From Rhodoferax sp. UBA6134 (lineage in GTDB: Bacteria; Pseudomonadota; Gammaproteobacteria; Burkholderiales; Burkholderiaceae_C): a stretch of DNA of 25,669 nt. Position numbers and translations under genes: made by a program. The stretch spans positions 1 through 25,669 of the forward strand of contig DIVK01000013.1 in the NCBI GenBank assembly GCA_002422455.1, in the 5' to 3' direction. Of the stretch, positions 15,838 through 23,013 are shown piece after piece (the stretch's first letter is position 1; each line of letters starts with the position of its first letter). A model generated the notes under the pieces. It was not told the origin of the DNA. It ran no database searches and saw nothing but the letters and a program-made list of their open reading frames with translations.

Positions 15838-16530
15838 TCAGGGTGCCAGATGGCGGACCAGTTTTTGGCCCAGCAACTCGGCAGCCTCTTGCCAGGACGC
15901 ATGGATGCCTATTGTAGAAAGGTCCACGGTTTGCAGGCTGGTGTAACCGCAGGGGTTGATGCGCGAGAAGGGTTCCAGGTCCATGGCCACATTGAGCGCC
16001 ACGCCGTGGTAGGTGCAATTGCGGCTGACCTTGATGCCCAGGGCCGCAATTTTTCCCAAACCGGTGAAATCTGGATTTACCGAAGAGTTGTTGACCTTGC
16101 CGGGACGTTGCGCCAGCATGGCATGAGAGCCGGGGTCGTCCAGCCGCACATAAATGCCCGGTGCGCCGCCCACCCGGTGTCCGGTCACGCCAAAATGCGC
16201 CAGTGTGCGAATCACCGCCTCCTCGATCCGGTACACGTATTCCTTGACGAAATAACCAGCCCGATGAAGGTCAAACAATGGGTACGCCACCACCTGCCCC
16301 GGGCCGTGGTAGGTAACCTGACCGCCCCGGTTGGTCTGCACCACGGGAATTTCTGCCGGGTTGAACACATGCTCCATCTTGCCCGCCAGCCCTTGCGTAT
16401 AAACCGCAGGGTGCTCGCAAATCCATAGCTCATCAGGTGTTTCTGTGACGCGCGCGGCCGTAAAAGCCTGCATCGCTTCGTAAGTGGGCCGGTAATCAAC
16501 CCGGCCCAGATTCCGGACTTCGATATTCAA
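15838..16530 (-). CDS. lipB: Octanoyl-[acyl carrier protein]-protein N-octanoyltransferase, 230 aa
   Basis: Transfers octanoate from acyl carrier protein to lipoyl domains, the step before LipA. The family motif RGGQVTYHGPGQ is at about residues 68-79, the catalytic lysine is K160 in GLGKIAALGIKVSR, and the acyl-thioester cysteine is C194 in INPCGY. About 25 extra residues (roughly 129-154) separate the GIYV strand from the lysine motif compared with the E. coli enzyme. The start is inferred to be TTG at 16530, because the preceding strand IEVRNLGRVDY is needed by the fold and no ATG is available; the next ATG would remove 19 residues. Only four bases separate it from the minE stop, so translation is probably coupled to minE. 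Confidence 0.95.
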   Translation of the reverse strand: MNIEVRNLGRVDYRPTYEAMQAFTAARVTETPDELWICEHPAVYTQGLAGKMEHVFNPAEIPVVQTNRGGQVTYHGPGQVVAYPLFDLHRAGYFVKEYVYRIEEAVIRTLAHFGVTGHRVGGAPGIYVRLDDPGSHAMLAQRPGKVNNSSVNPDFTGLGKIAALGIKVSRNCTYHGVALNVAMDLEPFSRINPCGYTSLQTVDLSTIGIHASWQEAAELLGQKLVRHLAP

Positions 16531-16534
16531 AAAC

Positions 16535-16798
16535 TCAGCGGGCGTCGGGTAACTCGATCTTGACCTCCAACACTTCCAGGTTGCCCTGACGCTCCAGGTT
16601 TACCTTGATATCGGCCGGGTCAATTCTGATGTATTTGCTGATCACGGCAATGAGTTCGCGCTGCAAATCTGGCAGGTAGTCAGGCTCGGCCGCATTGCGG
16701 CCGCTGCGTTCGTGCGCCAGGATGATTTGCAGCCGCTCCTTGGCCACATTGGCAGTTTTTTTCTTCTCACCCAGAAGAAAGGAGAGGAACGATGCCAT
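16535..16798 (-). CDS. minE: Cell division topological specificity factor MinE, 87 aa
   Basis: Stimulates MinD ATPase and drives the pole-to-pole oscillation of MinCD that leaves mid-cell free for FtsZ. The N-terminal membrane-binding helix is MASFLSFLLGEKK, then the MinD-contact segment KERLQIILAHERS, and the C-terminal dimerisation domain with YLPDLQRELIAVISKYI and VNLERQGNLEVLEVKIEL. Length is normal. Three bases separate it from minD and four from lipB, all on the same strand. Confidence 0.97.
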   Translation of the reverse strand: MASFLSFLLGEKKKTANVAKERLQIILAHERSGRNAAEPDYLPDLQRELIAVISKYIRIDPADIKVNLERQGNLEVLEVKIELPDAR

Positions 16799-16801
16799 GG
16801 C

Positions 16802-17617
16802 TTATTTCCCCCCAAAAAGCCGCTTGAGCAAGCCTGGTTTGGGTGCATCGGTAAAGCGCATGGGCTTGTCAGCGCCCAGGAAACGGTCAATCACGTCCTT
16901 GTAGGCTTCCGACACGTCGCTGCCTTGCATGTGTACCGCCGGCACACCCTGGTTGGACGCCTGCAGCACCGCCTCGCTTTCGGGAATGACGCCGATGAGC
17001 TTGATGCGCAAAATGTCCTGAATGTCTTCCAGCGACAGCATCTGTCCCTGGTCCACCCGCGTCGGGTTGTAGCGGGTGATCAACAAGTGTTCCCTGATCG
17101 GCTCCTGACCTTCCATGGCACGCTTGGTCTTGCTCGCCAGCATGCCCAGAATGCGATCCGAATCGCGCACCGAAGACACCTCGGGGTTGGTCACCACCAG
17201 CGCTTCATCGGCAAAGTGCATGGCCATCAGGGCGCCGGTCTCGATGCCGGCGGGTGAATCGCAGACGATGTATTCAAAGTCCATGGTGGCCAGATCGGTC
17301 AGCACCTTTTCCACCCCGTCCTGCGTCAACGCATCCTTGTCACGGGTTTGCGACGCCGCCAGCACGAACAGGTTGTCGCACTGCTTGTCCTTGATCAGTG
17401 CCTGGTTCAGATTGGCCTCACCCTGAATCACGTTGATGAGGTCATACACCACCCGGCGTTCGCAACCCATGATCAGGTCCAGGTTGCGCAAACCAACATC
17501 AAAGTCGATCACGGCCGTCTTGTGGCCGCGCAGGGCCAGGCCCGTTGCAAAGCTGGCGCTGGTGGTTGTTTTACCCACACCGCCCTTGCCAGAGGTAATC
17601 ACGATGATTTTTGCCAT
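16802..17617 (-). CDS. minD: Septum site-determining ATPase MinD, 271 aa
   Basis: A deviant Walker A ATPase that binds the inner membrane as a dimer and recruits MinC and MinE. The nucleotide site is SGKGGVGKTTTS (residues 9-20) with the signature lysine of the ParA/MinD group; later motifs are VIDFDVGLRNLDLIMG and YIVCDSPAGIETGA. The C terminus GLLKRLFGGK is the amphipathic membrane-targeting helix. The start MAKIIVITSG is chosen from family pattern; the frame is open six codons further. The ribosome binding site is poor, as for minC. Confidence 0.97.
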   Translation of the reverse strand: MAKIIVITSGKGGVGKTTTSASFATGLALRGHKTAVIDFDVGLRNLDLIMGCERRVVYDLINVIQGEANLNQALIKDKQCDNLFVLAASQTRDKDALTQDGVEKVLTDLATMDFEYIVCDSPAGIETGALMAMHFADEALVVTNPEVSSVRDSDRILGMLASKTKRAMEGQEPIREHLLITRYNPTRVDQGQMLSLEDIQDILRIKLIGVIPESEAVLQASNQGVPAVHMQGSDVSEAYKDVIDRFLGADKPMRFTDAPKPGLLKRLFGGK

Positions 17618-17644
17618 GGGTGAAATGTCTTTCAAATTAAAAAT

Positions 17645-18430
17645 TTAGGTTTTCAGCGCTTCGATCAGCAAGCGGTCTTGCCCGTCGTCGCTCAGGCGAA
17701 CCTGCGCCGGTTTGCCGCGCACCTCGGGCGCCAACGGGTTCTCGCTGGTGCGGTAGACACCGGCAATGGAAATCAACTCGGGCTCCAGACACAAGGAAAA
17801 AATGCGGGCACTGGTGTTGCCACCGGCACCGGCCATGGCCTTGCCGCGCAAGGGCGCATACACGTGAATGTTGCCATCGGCCACCACCTCGGCGCCCTGG
17901 TTAACCATGGCCAGCATGATCAGGTCGCTTCCCCGTGCATATATCTTTTGCCCGGAACGCAAAGGCTTGTCGATCACCAAAGCAGAAGGTGCTGCCAACT
18001 GCACTTCACGCACGATCTCACGCACGACTTCCTGCACCACTGGCTTTTCCGCCGACGCAGCGCTACGCGCACGAGAAAGCTCCGGCGGCGCCAATGCCAG
18101 ACCCATGGCCTGCGCAGACTGGCTCCACGCCGCGTTGGCGCCACGCATGGCCGCCGGCATCAGGTGGCAGGACCGCAAGGTTGCCAGGAAAACACTGATG
18201 TCCCGAACCGGCAAGTCCGGATTGAGCTGCGAAAAATCAACGATCAGCGCGTCGTTATCAAAAAAATGCGGACTTTCACCGGATTCGCCAAACCTGTTTT
18301 CAAGGTCGATTGCCAGTTGCTCCCAATCACTGGTTTTGAGCATCAGCGCCACTGACGACAACTGGGCACTTTTGATTTCAAAAGACACGTGAACGTTGGT
18401 TGGCGAATGACCTGTGGAAGAAACGGACAT
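17645..18430 (-). CDS. minC: Septum site-determining protein MinC, 261 aa
   Basis: The FtsZ inhibitor of the Min system. The N-terminal domain (about 1-115) has FEIKSAQLSSVALML and DLPVRDISVFLATLRS; after a linker rich in alanine and serine, the C-terminal beta-helix domain (from about 150) shows KPLRSGQKIYARGSDLIM, GAEVVADGNIHVYAPLRGKA and GNTSARIFSLCLEPELISI, which binds MinD and dimerises. First gene of a leftward minC-minD-minE-lipB-lipA set; a possible -10 (TAAGAT, 18496-18491) lies about 60 bases before its ATG. Its promoter lies in the candidate origin region. Confidence 0.96.
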   Translation of the reverse strand: MSVSSTGHSPTNVHVSFEIKSAQLSSVALMLKTSDWEQLAIDLENRFGESGESPHFFDNDALIVDFSQLNPDLPVRDISVFLATLRSCHLMPAAMRGANAAWSQSAQAMGLALAPPELSRARSAASAEKPVVQEVVREIVREVQLAAPSALVIDKPLRSGQKIYARGSDLIMLAMVNQGAEVVADGNIHVYAPLRGKAMAGAGGNTSARIFSLCLEPELISIAGVYRTSENPLAPEVRGKPAQVRLSDDGQDRLLIEALKT

Positions 18431-18617
18431 GGAAAATGTGCGGGAGAAAGCCAGAAAACGGGCAATAGCTGATGAACTTGGGAGTCGTAAATCTTACTTG
18501 ATTGAATCGGATGGAGCGCAAGGATTTTTGCTTTCTTTTTGTGTCTGCGTATTCCTTTTGTTCCTTGTTAAAAGTTCTAATTCAGAATAGCAGTAGTAGA
18601 TAAGGATGGACACTTTT

Positions 18618-18626
18618 TGTGGATAA
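18618..18626 (-). promoter_or_regulatory. DnaA box (perfect)
   Basis: TGTGGATAA on the plus strand, the exact complement of TTATCCACA. It adjoins the AT-rich stretch containing the IHF consensus. Confidence 0.75.
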
Positions 18627-18644
18627 GAGAATTTTATTGATATA

Positions 18645-18657
18645 AATCAACAGCTTG
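18645..18657 (+). promoter_or_regulatory. IHF consensus site
   Basis: AATCAACAGCTTG fits WATCAA-N4-TTR at every defined position. It lies 18 bases from the DnaA box at 18618-18626, a spacing suited to origin bending; binding is not shown. Confidence 0.5.
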
Positions 18658-18736
18658 TCGAACTTGAATCCATGTGGGTGAGCCCGCTTTGGCTTTGTAT
18701 CCGGAAAATGAACAACATTGGATTTTGAACCGGCAC

Positions 18737-18745
18737 TGTGGATAA
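18737..18745 (-). promoter_or_regulatory. DnaA box (perfect)
   Basis: A second exact TGTGGATAA in the same orientation as the first, 119 bases to the right. Confidence 0.72.
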
Positions 18746-18835
18746 CAGTTGGTTTGTTCCAGAACTGTCCACACCTTTGTTGCTTGACAAAACAAGTGAT
18801 CAGCTTCACGCTGTTTTCTCTTTCTTCGATTCAGG

Positions 18836-19099
18836 TCAAATTTTTTCTGGACGGGTTTGTTGTTCCAGCTGTGTCAACCAGATCAAAGCCTGGACGCTGG
18901 AATCGCCACACATGACAGCCGATGGTCTCAGACGGGTGCATACGGCGGGTCGTTGTGGCTGGCCGAAAATACGGCAGCGGTTGGCAGTGTCAAGTTGCGC
19001 GCAGCGAATACCTGCCGGTTTGCCGTGCGGCATGCCGGGGATGGGGCTGGAGATGGAGGGTGCAATGCAGCAGGCGCCGCAGCCGGATCGACATAGCAT
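18836..19099 (-). CDS. YkgJ-family cysteine cluster protein, 87 aa
   Basis: A small protein of the YkgJ (zinc/iron-chelating) family. The cysteine cluster is CRSGCGACC near the N terminus, followed by PSISSPIPGMPHGKPAGIRC, then CRIFGQPQRPAVC and MCGDSSVQAL. The many conserved cysteines suggest a bound metal ion or cluster; the function of the family is unknown. The ATG at 19099 starts the protein just before the cluster, as in other family members; no ribosome binding site is visible and the frame stays open upstream. It lies inside the candidate origin zone and is divergent from mnmG. Confidence 0.82.
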   Translation of the reverse strand: MLCRSGCGACCIAPSISSPIPGMPHGKPAGIRCAQLDTANRCRIFGQPQRPAVCTRLRPSAVMCGDSSVQALIWLTQLEQQTRPEKI

Positions 19100-19189
19100 G
19101 GGAATGATTTGTTCGGGAAAAGAAGGCACTTGAAATGCCGGTGGGGATGGGTATTCGCGTTGATTGTTACGGAATTTGGCATCGATAGA

Positions 19190-19195
19190 TAAAAT
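19190..19195 (+). promoter_or_regulatory. Candidate -10 box of mnmG
   Basis: TAAAAT, a 5-of-6 match, lies 49 bases before the mnmG ATG. No good -35 is seen at 16-18 bases (TTACGG at 17 is poor; TTGTTA lies 20 bases upstream). Low certainty. Confidence 0.3.
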
Positions 19196-19244
19196 CGGGG
19201 CCCTTCGCTTCCCCGTGCGGCCTCTTGACGGGCCCCCTTGCACC

Positions 19245-21275
19245 ATGCTTTATCCACAAGAATTCGATGTCATCGTCGTTGGCGGCGGTCATGCCGGCAC
19301 CGAGGCCGCGCTGGCGGCTGCCCGCATGGGTTGCAAAACGCTGCTGCTGAGCCACAACATTGAAACCCTGGGGCAGATGAGTTGCAATCCGTCCATCGGC
19401 GGCATCGGCAAAGGACATTTGGTCAAAGAGGTGGATGCGCTGGGGGGTGCCATGGCGGCGGCCACCGATGAAAGCGGCATCCAGTTTCGCATTCTCAATT
19501 CGAGCAAGGGGCCGGCGGTGCGCGCCACCCGCGCCCAGGCGGACCGGGTGTTGTACAAGGCAGCGATCCGGCACCGGCTGGAAAATCAGCCCAACTTATG
19601 GCTGTTTCAACAGGCGGTGGATGACTTTCTGGTGCAAGGCGAGCGGGTGGTGGGCGTCGTCACGCAGGCTGGCATCAAGTTTCGTTCGCGCACGGTGGTG
19701 TTGACAGCCGGTACGTTCCTGGATGGCAAGATCCATGTTGGTCTGAATAATCATTCAGCGGGCCGTGCGGGCGATCCGCCAGCCATCAGCCTGTCGGCCC
19801 GTTTGAAAGAATTGAAATTGCCACAAGGGCGTCTCAAGACCGGTACGCCACCGCGCCTGGATGGTCGCTCGATTGATTTCAGCAAGTGCGTGGAGCAACC
19901 GGGCGATGGTATGCCGGGTGGCATGAGCGCGGCCATGCCGGTGTTCAGCTTCATGGGGCGGGCCGAGCAGCATCCGTCGCAGATGTCGTGCTGGATCACA
20001 CACACCAACGAGCGTACTCACGACATCATTCGCAGCGGTTTTGACCGCAGTCCGATGTTCACCGGCAAGATCGAAGGTGTCGGGCCGCGCTATTGTCCGA
20101 GTGTGGAAGACAAGGTCAACCGCTTTGCCGACAAGGACAGTCACCAGATTTTTCTGGAACCCGAAGGCCTGACTACGCACGAATACTATCCCAACGGCAT
20201 CAGTACCAGCTTGCCGTTTGACATTCAATATGCCCTGGTGCGTTCGATGACCGGGCTGGAAAATGCCCATATCCTGCGGCCCGGCTACGCGATTGAGTAT
20301 GATTATTTTGACCCGCAGCAGCTCAAGAGCAGTTTTGAGACCCGGGCGATCAGCGGTCTGTTTTTTGCCGGGCAGATCAATGGCACTACCGGCTACGAAG
20401 AAGCAGCGGCGCAAGGTCTGTTTGCCGGTGTCAACGCTGCCTTGCAGGCAGGTGCCCGGACTGCCTGGCAGCAGCAGACCTGGGTGCCGGGCCGAGACGA
20501 GGCCTATCTGGGTGTGCTGGTGGATGACCTGATTACCAAAGGTGTGACGGAACCCTACCGCATGTTCACCAGCCGGGCCGAGTTCCGGCTGCAGTTGCGT
20601 GAAGACAATGCCGATGCTCGCCTGACGGAGGTCGGGCGTCAACTGGGCCTGGTGGACGATGCCCGTTGGGCGGTTTTCTGCCGCAAGCGTGACGCTGTTT
20701 CACGTGAAACAGAGCGTTTGCGCTCAATCTGGGTCAGCCCCAGGAATTTGGCAGCGGCCGAGTCGCAGCGGGTGCTGGGCAAGGCAATTGACCATGAATA
20801 CAGTCTGGCGGATTTGTTGCGCCGGCCGGATGTGAACTATGCTGGCTTGATGTCGCTCGATGGCGGCAAATATGCCAATCCTGAACTGGCGGCGCTTGTT
20901 TCACGTGAAACAGAGGTGGCGCCGACGCCCGAAGCGGCGTTGGCCGCGGCGGTGGTTGAACAGGTGGAGATTGTGGCCAAGTATTCGGGCTACATTGACC
21001 GGCAAAAAGAAGATGTGGGCCGCGCCGCGCACTATGAAAACCTCAAGCTTCCGGTTGGGTTGGACTATTTGCAGGTGTCGGCTTTGAGCATTGAGGCCCG
21101 GCAGAAGCTGGCCCGCCACCAGCCGGAAACGCTGGGGCAGGCCTCGCGCATCTCGGGCATCACGCCGGCAAGCATTTCATTGTTGTTGATTCACCTGAAG
21201 AAAAACAAGTTCAAGGGTTTTGCGAAGCTCGACAAAGTGACGGCTGATGTAGCGGCGGACGCGGGGGCTGTCTGA
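19245..21275 (+). CDS. mnmG: tRNA uridine 5-carboxymethylaminomethyl modification enzyme MnmG (GidA), 676 aa
   Basis: FAD-binding partner of MnmE; together they place carboxymethylaminomethyl or aminomethyl groups at C5 of wobble uridine-34 in several tRNAs. The FAD loop is VIVVGGGHAGTEAALAA (about residues 9-25); SCNPSIGGIGKGHLV, TGTFLDGKIHVG and GQINGTTGYEEAAAQG are family signatures, and the C-terminal MnmE-binding domain ends in GQASRISGITPASISLLL. It is longer than the E. coli protein (629 residues); part of the extra length lies near residues 545-570. Two parS sites are embedded in frame, each read as V-S-R-E-T (485-489 and 552-556). The ATG at 19245 is chosen from family pattern, with a DnaA box over codons 2-5. 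The stop overlaps the rsmG start as TGATG. Confidence 0.97.
   Translation: MLYPQEFDVIVVGGGHAGTEAALAAARMGCKTLLLSHNIETLGQMSCNPSIGGIGKGHLVKEVDALGGAMAAATDESGIQFRILNSSKGPAVRATRAQADRVLYKAAIRHRLENQPNLWLFQQAVDDFLVQGERVVGVVTQAGIKFRSRTVVLTAGTFLDGKIHVGLNNHSAGRAGDPPAISLSARLKELKLPQGRLKTGTPPRLDGRSIDFSKCVEQPGDGMPGGMSAAMPVFSFMGRAEQHPSQMSCWITHTNERTHDIIRSGFDRSPMFTGKIEGVGPRYCPSVEDKVNRFADKDSHQIFLEPEGLTTHEYYPNGISTSLPFDIQYALVRSMTGLENAHILRPGYAIEYDYFDPQQLKSSFETRAISGLFFAGQINGTTGYEEAAAQGLFAGVNAALQAGARTAWQQQTWVPGRDEAYLGVLVDDLITKGVTEPYRMFTSRAEFRLQLREDNADARLTEVGRQLGLVDDARWAVFCRKRDAVSRETERLRSIWVSPRNLAAAESQRVLGKAIDHEYSLADLLRRPDVNYAGLMSLDGGKYANPELAALVSRETEVAPTPEAALAAAVVEQVEIVAKYSGYIDRQKEDVGRAAHYENLKLPVGLDYLQVSALSIEARQKLARHQPETLGQASRISGITPASISLLLIHLKKNKFKGFAKLDKVTADVAADAGAV
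19250..19258 (+). promoter_or_regulatory. DnaA box (perfect) in the mnmG start
   Basis: Exact TTATCCACA across codons 2-5 of mnmG, in the opposite orientation to the two boxes at 18618 and 18737. It could join origin function to mnmG transcription. Confidence 0.65.
20696..20711. other. parS site (perfect), inside mnmG
   Basis: TGTTTCACGTGAAACA, the 16-base palindrome bound by ParB in most bacterial chromosomes. It encodes V485-S-R-E-T489 of MnmG. Confidence 0.93.
20897..20912. other. parS site (perfect), inside mnmG
   Basis: A second exact 16-base parS, 201 bases (67 codons) after the first, so again read as V-S-R-E-T. It lies in a stretch of MnmG that looks expanded relative to the E. coli protein. 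Confidence 0.93.
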
Positions 21276-21967
21276 TGCGGCCGTTGGAAAAGGATTTTCG
21301 CCAGGGCCTGGCAGCGCTGGCGCTGGTGCTGGACGATGCGCAGGTGGCCCGTTTGCTGGATTACCTTGAGTTGATTCAGAAGTGGACCAAAGTCTACAAC
21401 CTGACCGCCGTGCGTGACCCGTCCGAGATGCTGACGCATCATTTGCTGGACAGTCTGGCGGTGATTGCGCCGCTGCGCACGCAACTGGATGCGCTACGGG
21501 CCGTGTTGCCGACGCAGGAGGAGGGCGTAGCAGTTGCGGCGCCCCATGCCGGTCTGCGTCTGCTGGACGTGGGCTCGGGCGCGGGCCTGCCGGGTGTCGT
21601 CATCGCGATCTGCTGCCCGGAACTCTCGGTCGACTGCGTCGACACCGTGGCCAAAAAAGCAGCGTTTATCCGGCAGGTGGCGGCAACCTTGAGGCTGTCC
21701 AATCTGCACGGCTTGCACGCGCGGGTGGAGGGTCTGACCGAGAAGTACGATGTTATCAGTTCCCGCGCCTTCGCTTCCTTGTCTGATTTCACGCGCTGGT
21801 CAGCCGGCGCGCTGGCCGGACGCGGCATCTGGCTGGCCATGAAGGGCAAATACCCGGCGGAAGAAGTGGCGGCCTTGCCGGTGGATGTGACGGTGTTTCA
21901 CGTGGAACAATTGACCGTGCCGGGTCTGGCGGCCGAGCGTTGCATTGTGTGGATGCGCAAGCCGTGA
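21275..21967 (+). CDS. rsmG: 16S rRNA (guanine-527-N7)-methyltransferase RsmG (GidB), 230 aa
   Basis: Methylates N7 of G527 in 16S rRNA using S-adenosylmethionine; loss gives low-level streptomycin resistance in many bacteria. Visible motifs are KWTKVYNLTAVRDPSEMLTH (about 37-56), HLLDSLAV, the SAM loop RLLDVGSGAGLPGVVIAI (about 95-112), VDTVAKKAAFIRQ and ISSRAFASLSDF. About 20 residues around 70-93 are an insertion compared with E. coli RsmG. The ATG shares its A with the mnmG stop (TGATG). A one-mismatch parS site lies within the last 25 codons. Confidence 0.96.
   Translation: MRPLEKDFRQGLAALALVLDDAQVARLLDYLELIQKWTKVYNLTAVRDPSEMLTHHLLDSLAVIAPLRTQLDALRAVLPTQEEGVAVAAPHAGLRLLDVGSGAGLPGVVIAICCPELSVDCVDTVAKKAAFIRQVAATLRLSNLHGLHARVEGLTEKYDVISSRAFASLSDFTRWSAGALAGRGIWLAMKGKYPAEEVAALPVDVTVFHVEQLTVPGLAAERCIVWMRKP
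21894..21909. other. parS-like site (15 of 16), inside rsmG
   Basis: TGTTTCACGTGGAACA, one mismatch from the parS palindrome, read as V-F-H-V-E-Q in RsmG, so in a different frame from the mnmG copies. Confidence 0.8.
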
Positions 21968-22013
21968 GGGCCTGACCCGTCACTTCTGCCACCTTTTCCA
22001 GGGTGTAAAAATC

Positions 22014-22040
22014 GGGTCGAACGTAACGTAAACTCGACCC
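22014..22040. repeat. Inverted repeat between rsmG and parA
   Basis: GGGTCGA (22014-22020) and TCGACCC (22034-22040), perfect seven-base arms around a 13-base loop containing ACGTAACGT. No T-run follows, so an intrinsic terminator is unlikely; an operator or RNA hairpin upstream of parA is possible. The rest of this 205-base gap holds one parS site. Confidence 0.4.
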
Positions 22041-22111
22041 TTCATCAGAAGAAGCTTTTTCACGCCCGACCCGGCTTGGCGTTCTCTTTGGTGGCGGTGG
22101 CGTAATTCATT

Positions 22112-22127
22112 GGTTTCACGTGAAACA
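22112..22127. other. parS-like site (15 of 16), upstream of parA
   Basis: GGTTTCACGTGAAACA keeps the full 14-base core GTTTCACGTGAAAC. It ends 45 bases before the parA ATG, where ParB binding could also affect par transcription. Confidence 0.88.
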
Positions 22128-22172
22128 CTGAGCCTCGCTATTTTTATTTTCACACCCGGTAAGCACTCCTCC

Positions 22173-22967
22173 ATGGCCAAAATATTCTGCGTTGCCAATC
22201 AAAAGGGTGGTGTTGGCAAGACCACCACTACGGTCAATCTGGCGGCCGGTCTGGCCAAGGTTGGCCAGCGCGTGCTGATGGTGGACCTGGATCCGCAGGG
22301 CAACGCCACCATGGGGTCGGGGGTGGACAAGCGCCAGCTCAAGCTCACGCTTTATGACGTGCTGCTGGAGTCGGCCTCGGTGGCGGAGGCGCGGGTCCAG
22401 AGCGACAAGCTGATTGAAGGGGGTTGTGGTTATGACATTTTGGGGGCCAACCGGGAGCTGGCCGGGGCCGAGGTTGAGCTGGTGGACGTGGAACGGCGTG
22501 AAAAGCGTCTCAAGCTGGCACTGGCCGAGGTGGTGCAAGACTACGATTTCATCCTGATCGATTGCCCGCCCAGTCTGTCGATGCTGACGCTCAACGGCCT
22601 GTGCTGCGCGCACGGCGTTATCGTGCCCATGCAGTGCGAGTACTTCGCGCTGGAGGGCTTGACCGATCTGGTCAACACCATCAAGCAGGTGCATGCCAAC
22701 CTGAATAAAGACCTGGCCATCATCGGCTTGTTGCGCGTCATGTTTGACCCGCGCATCACCTTGCAGCAGCAGGTGAGTGAGCAGCTCAAGGGCCATTTTG
22801 GCGACAAGGTGTTCAACACCGTGATTCCCCGCAACGTGCGCCTGGCCGAAGCTCCCAGCTATGGCGTGCCAGGGGTGGTGTTTGACCCCGCCAGCAAGGG
22901 TGCGCAGGCTTTCCTGGCGTTCGCCCGGGAGATGGTCGATCGCATCCAGACCCTTCAGCCCAAATGA
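22173..22967 (+). CDS. parA: Chromosome partitioning ATPase ParA (Soj), 264 aa
   Basis: A deviant Walker ATPase that binds DNA non-specifically as an ATP dimer and moves ParB-parS complexes, segregating replicated origins. The P-loop is NQKGGVGKTTTTVNLA (residues 9-24), followed by VLMVDLDPQGNATMGSG and DFILIDCPPSLSMLTLNGL. No N-terminal DNA-binding domain is present, so it is the chromosomal type Ib-like form rather than a plasmid P1-type protein. The start MAKIFCVANQ is chosen from family pattern although no ribosome binding site is visible; the frame is open to an upstream TTG that would read through the parS site as VSRET. Confidence 0.96.
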   Translation: MAKIFCVANQKGGVGKTTTTVNLAAGLAKVGQRVLMVDLDPQGNATMGSGVDKRQLKLTLYDVLLESASVAEARVQSDKLIEGGCGYDILGANRELAGAEVELVDVERREKRLKLALAEVVQDYDFILIDCPPSLSMLTLNGLCCAHGVIVPMQCEYFALEGLTDLVNTIKQVHANLNKDLAIIGLLRVMFDPRITLQQQVSEQLKGHFGDKVFNTVIPRNVRLAEAPSYGVPGVVFDPASKGAQAFLAFAREMVDRIQTLQPK

Positions 22968-23013
22968 CGTCTGGACCTTGTCCGGCCAGCGCTGGCTGCC
23001 ACAAAAAGAACAA

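Larger units (their letters stand above)
18431..18835. other. Candidate chromosomal replication origin (oriC)
   Basis: A 405-base gene-free stretch, clearly AT-richer than its neighbours. It holds two perfect DnaA boxes in the same orientation (18618-18626, 18737-18745), a 7-of-9 box (TGTGGGTGA, 18673-18681), a weaker one (18765-18773), a perfect IHF consensus (18645-18657), T-rich tracts at 18520-18570, and TAG-CAG-TAG-TAG at 18588-18599, which resembles the DnaA-trio element. A further perfect box lies at the start of mnmG. Genes point away from this area on both sides. An origin next to mnmG is known in E. coli and is suggested in some Burkholderiales. The alternative is a DnaA-regulated promoter region only, with the real origin beside dnaA elsewhere. 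Confidence 0.62.

Noticed and set aside
18376..18391. CACGTG cores at 17861-17875, 18385-18390 and 10783-10788 as further parS sites
   Set aside because: Only the central CACGTG is kept; flanks do not match GTTTCACGTGAAAC.
18652..18662. AGCTTGTCGAA in the origin region as part of the intergenic repeat family
   Set aside because: Eleven matching bases without the second arm; chance match is likely.
18582..18809. 75-codon minus-strand frame in the minC-YkgJ gap
   Set aside because: It crosses both DnaA boxes and the IHF site, has no ribosome binding site and an unremarkable Lys/Ile-rich sequence expected from AT-rich DNA.
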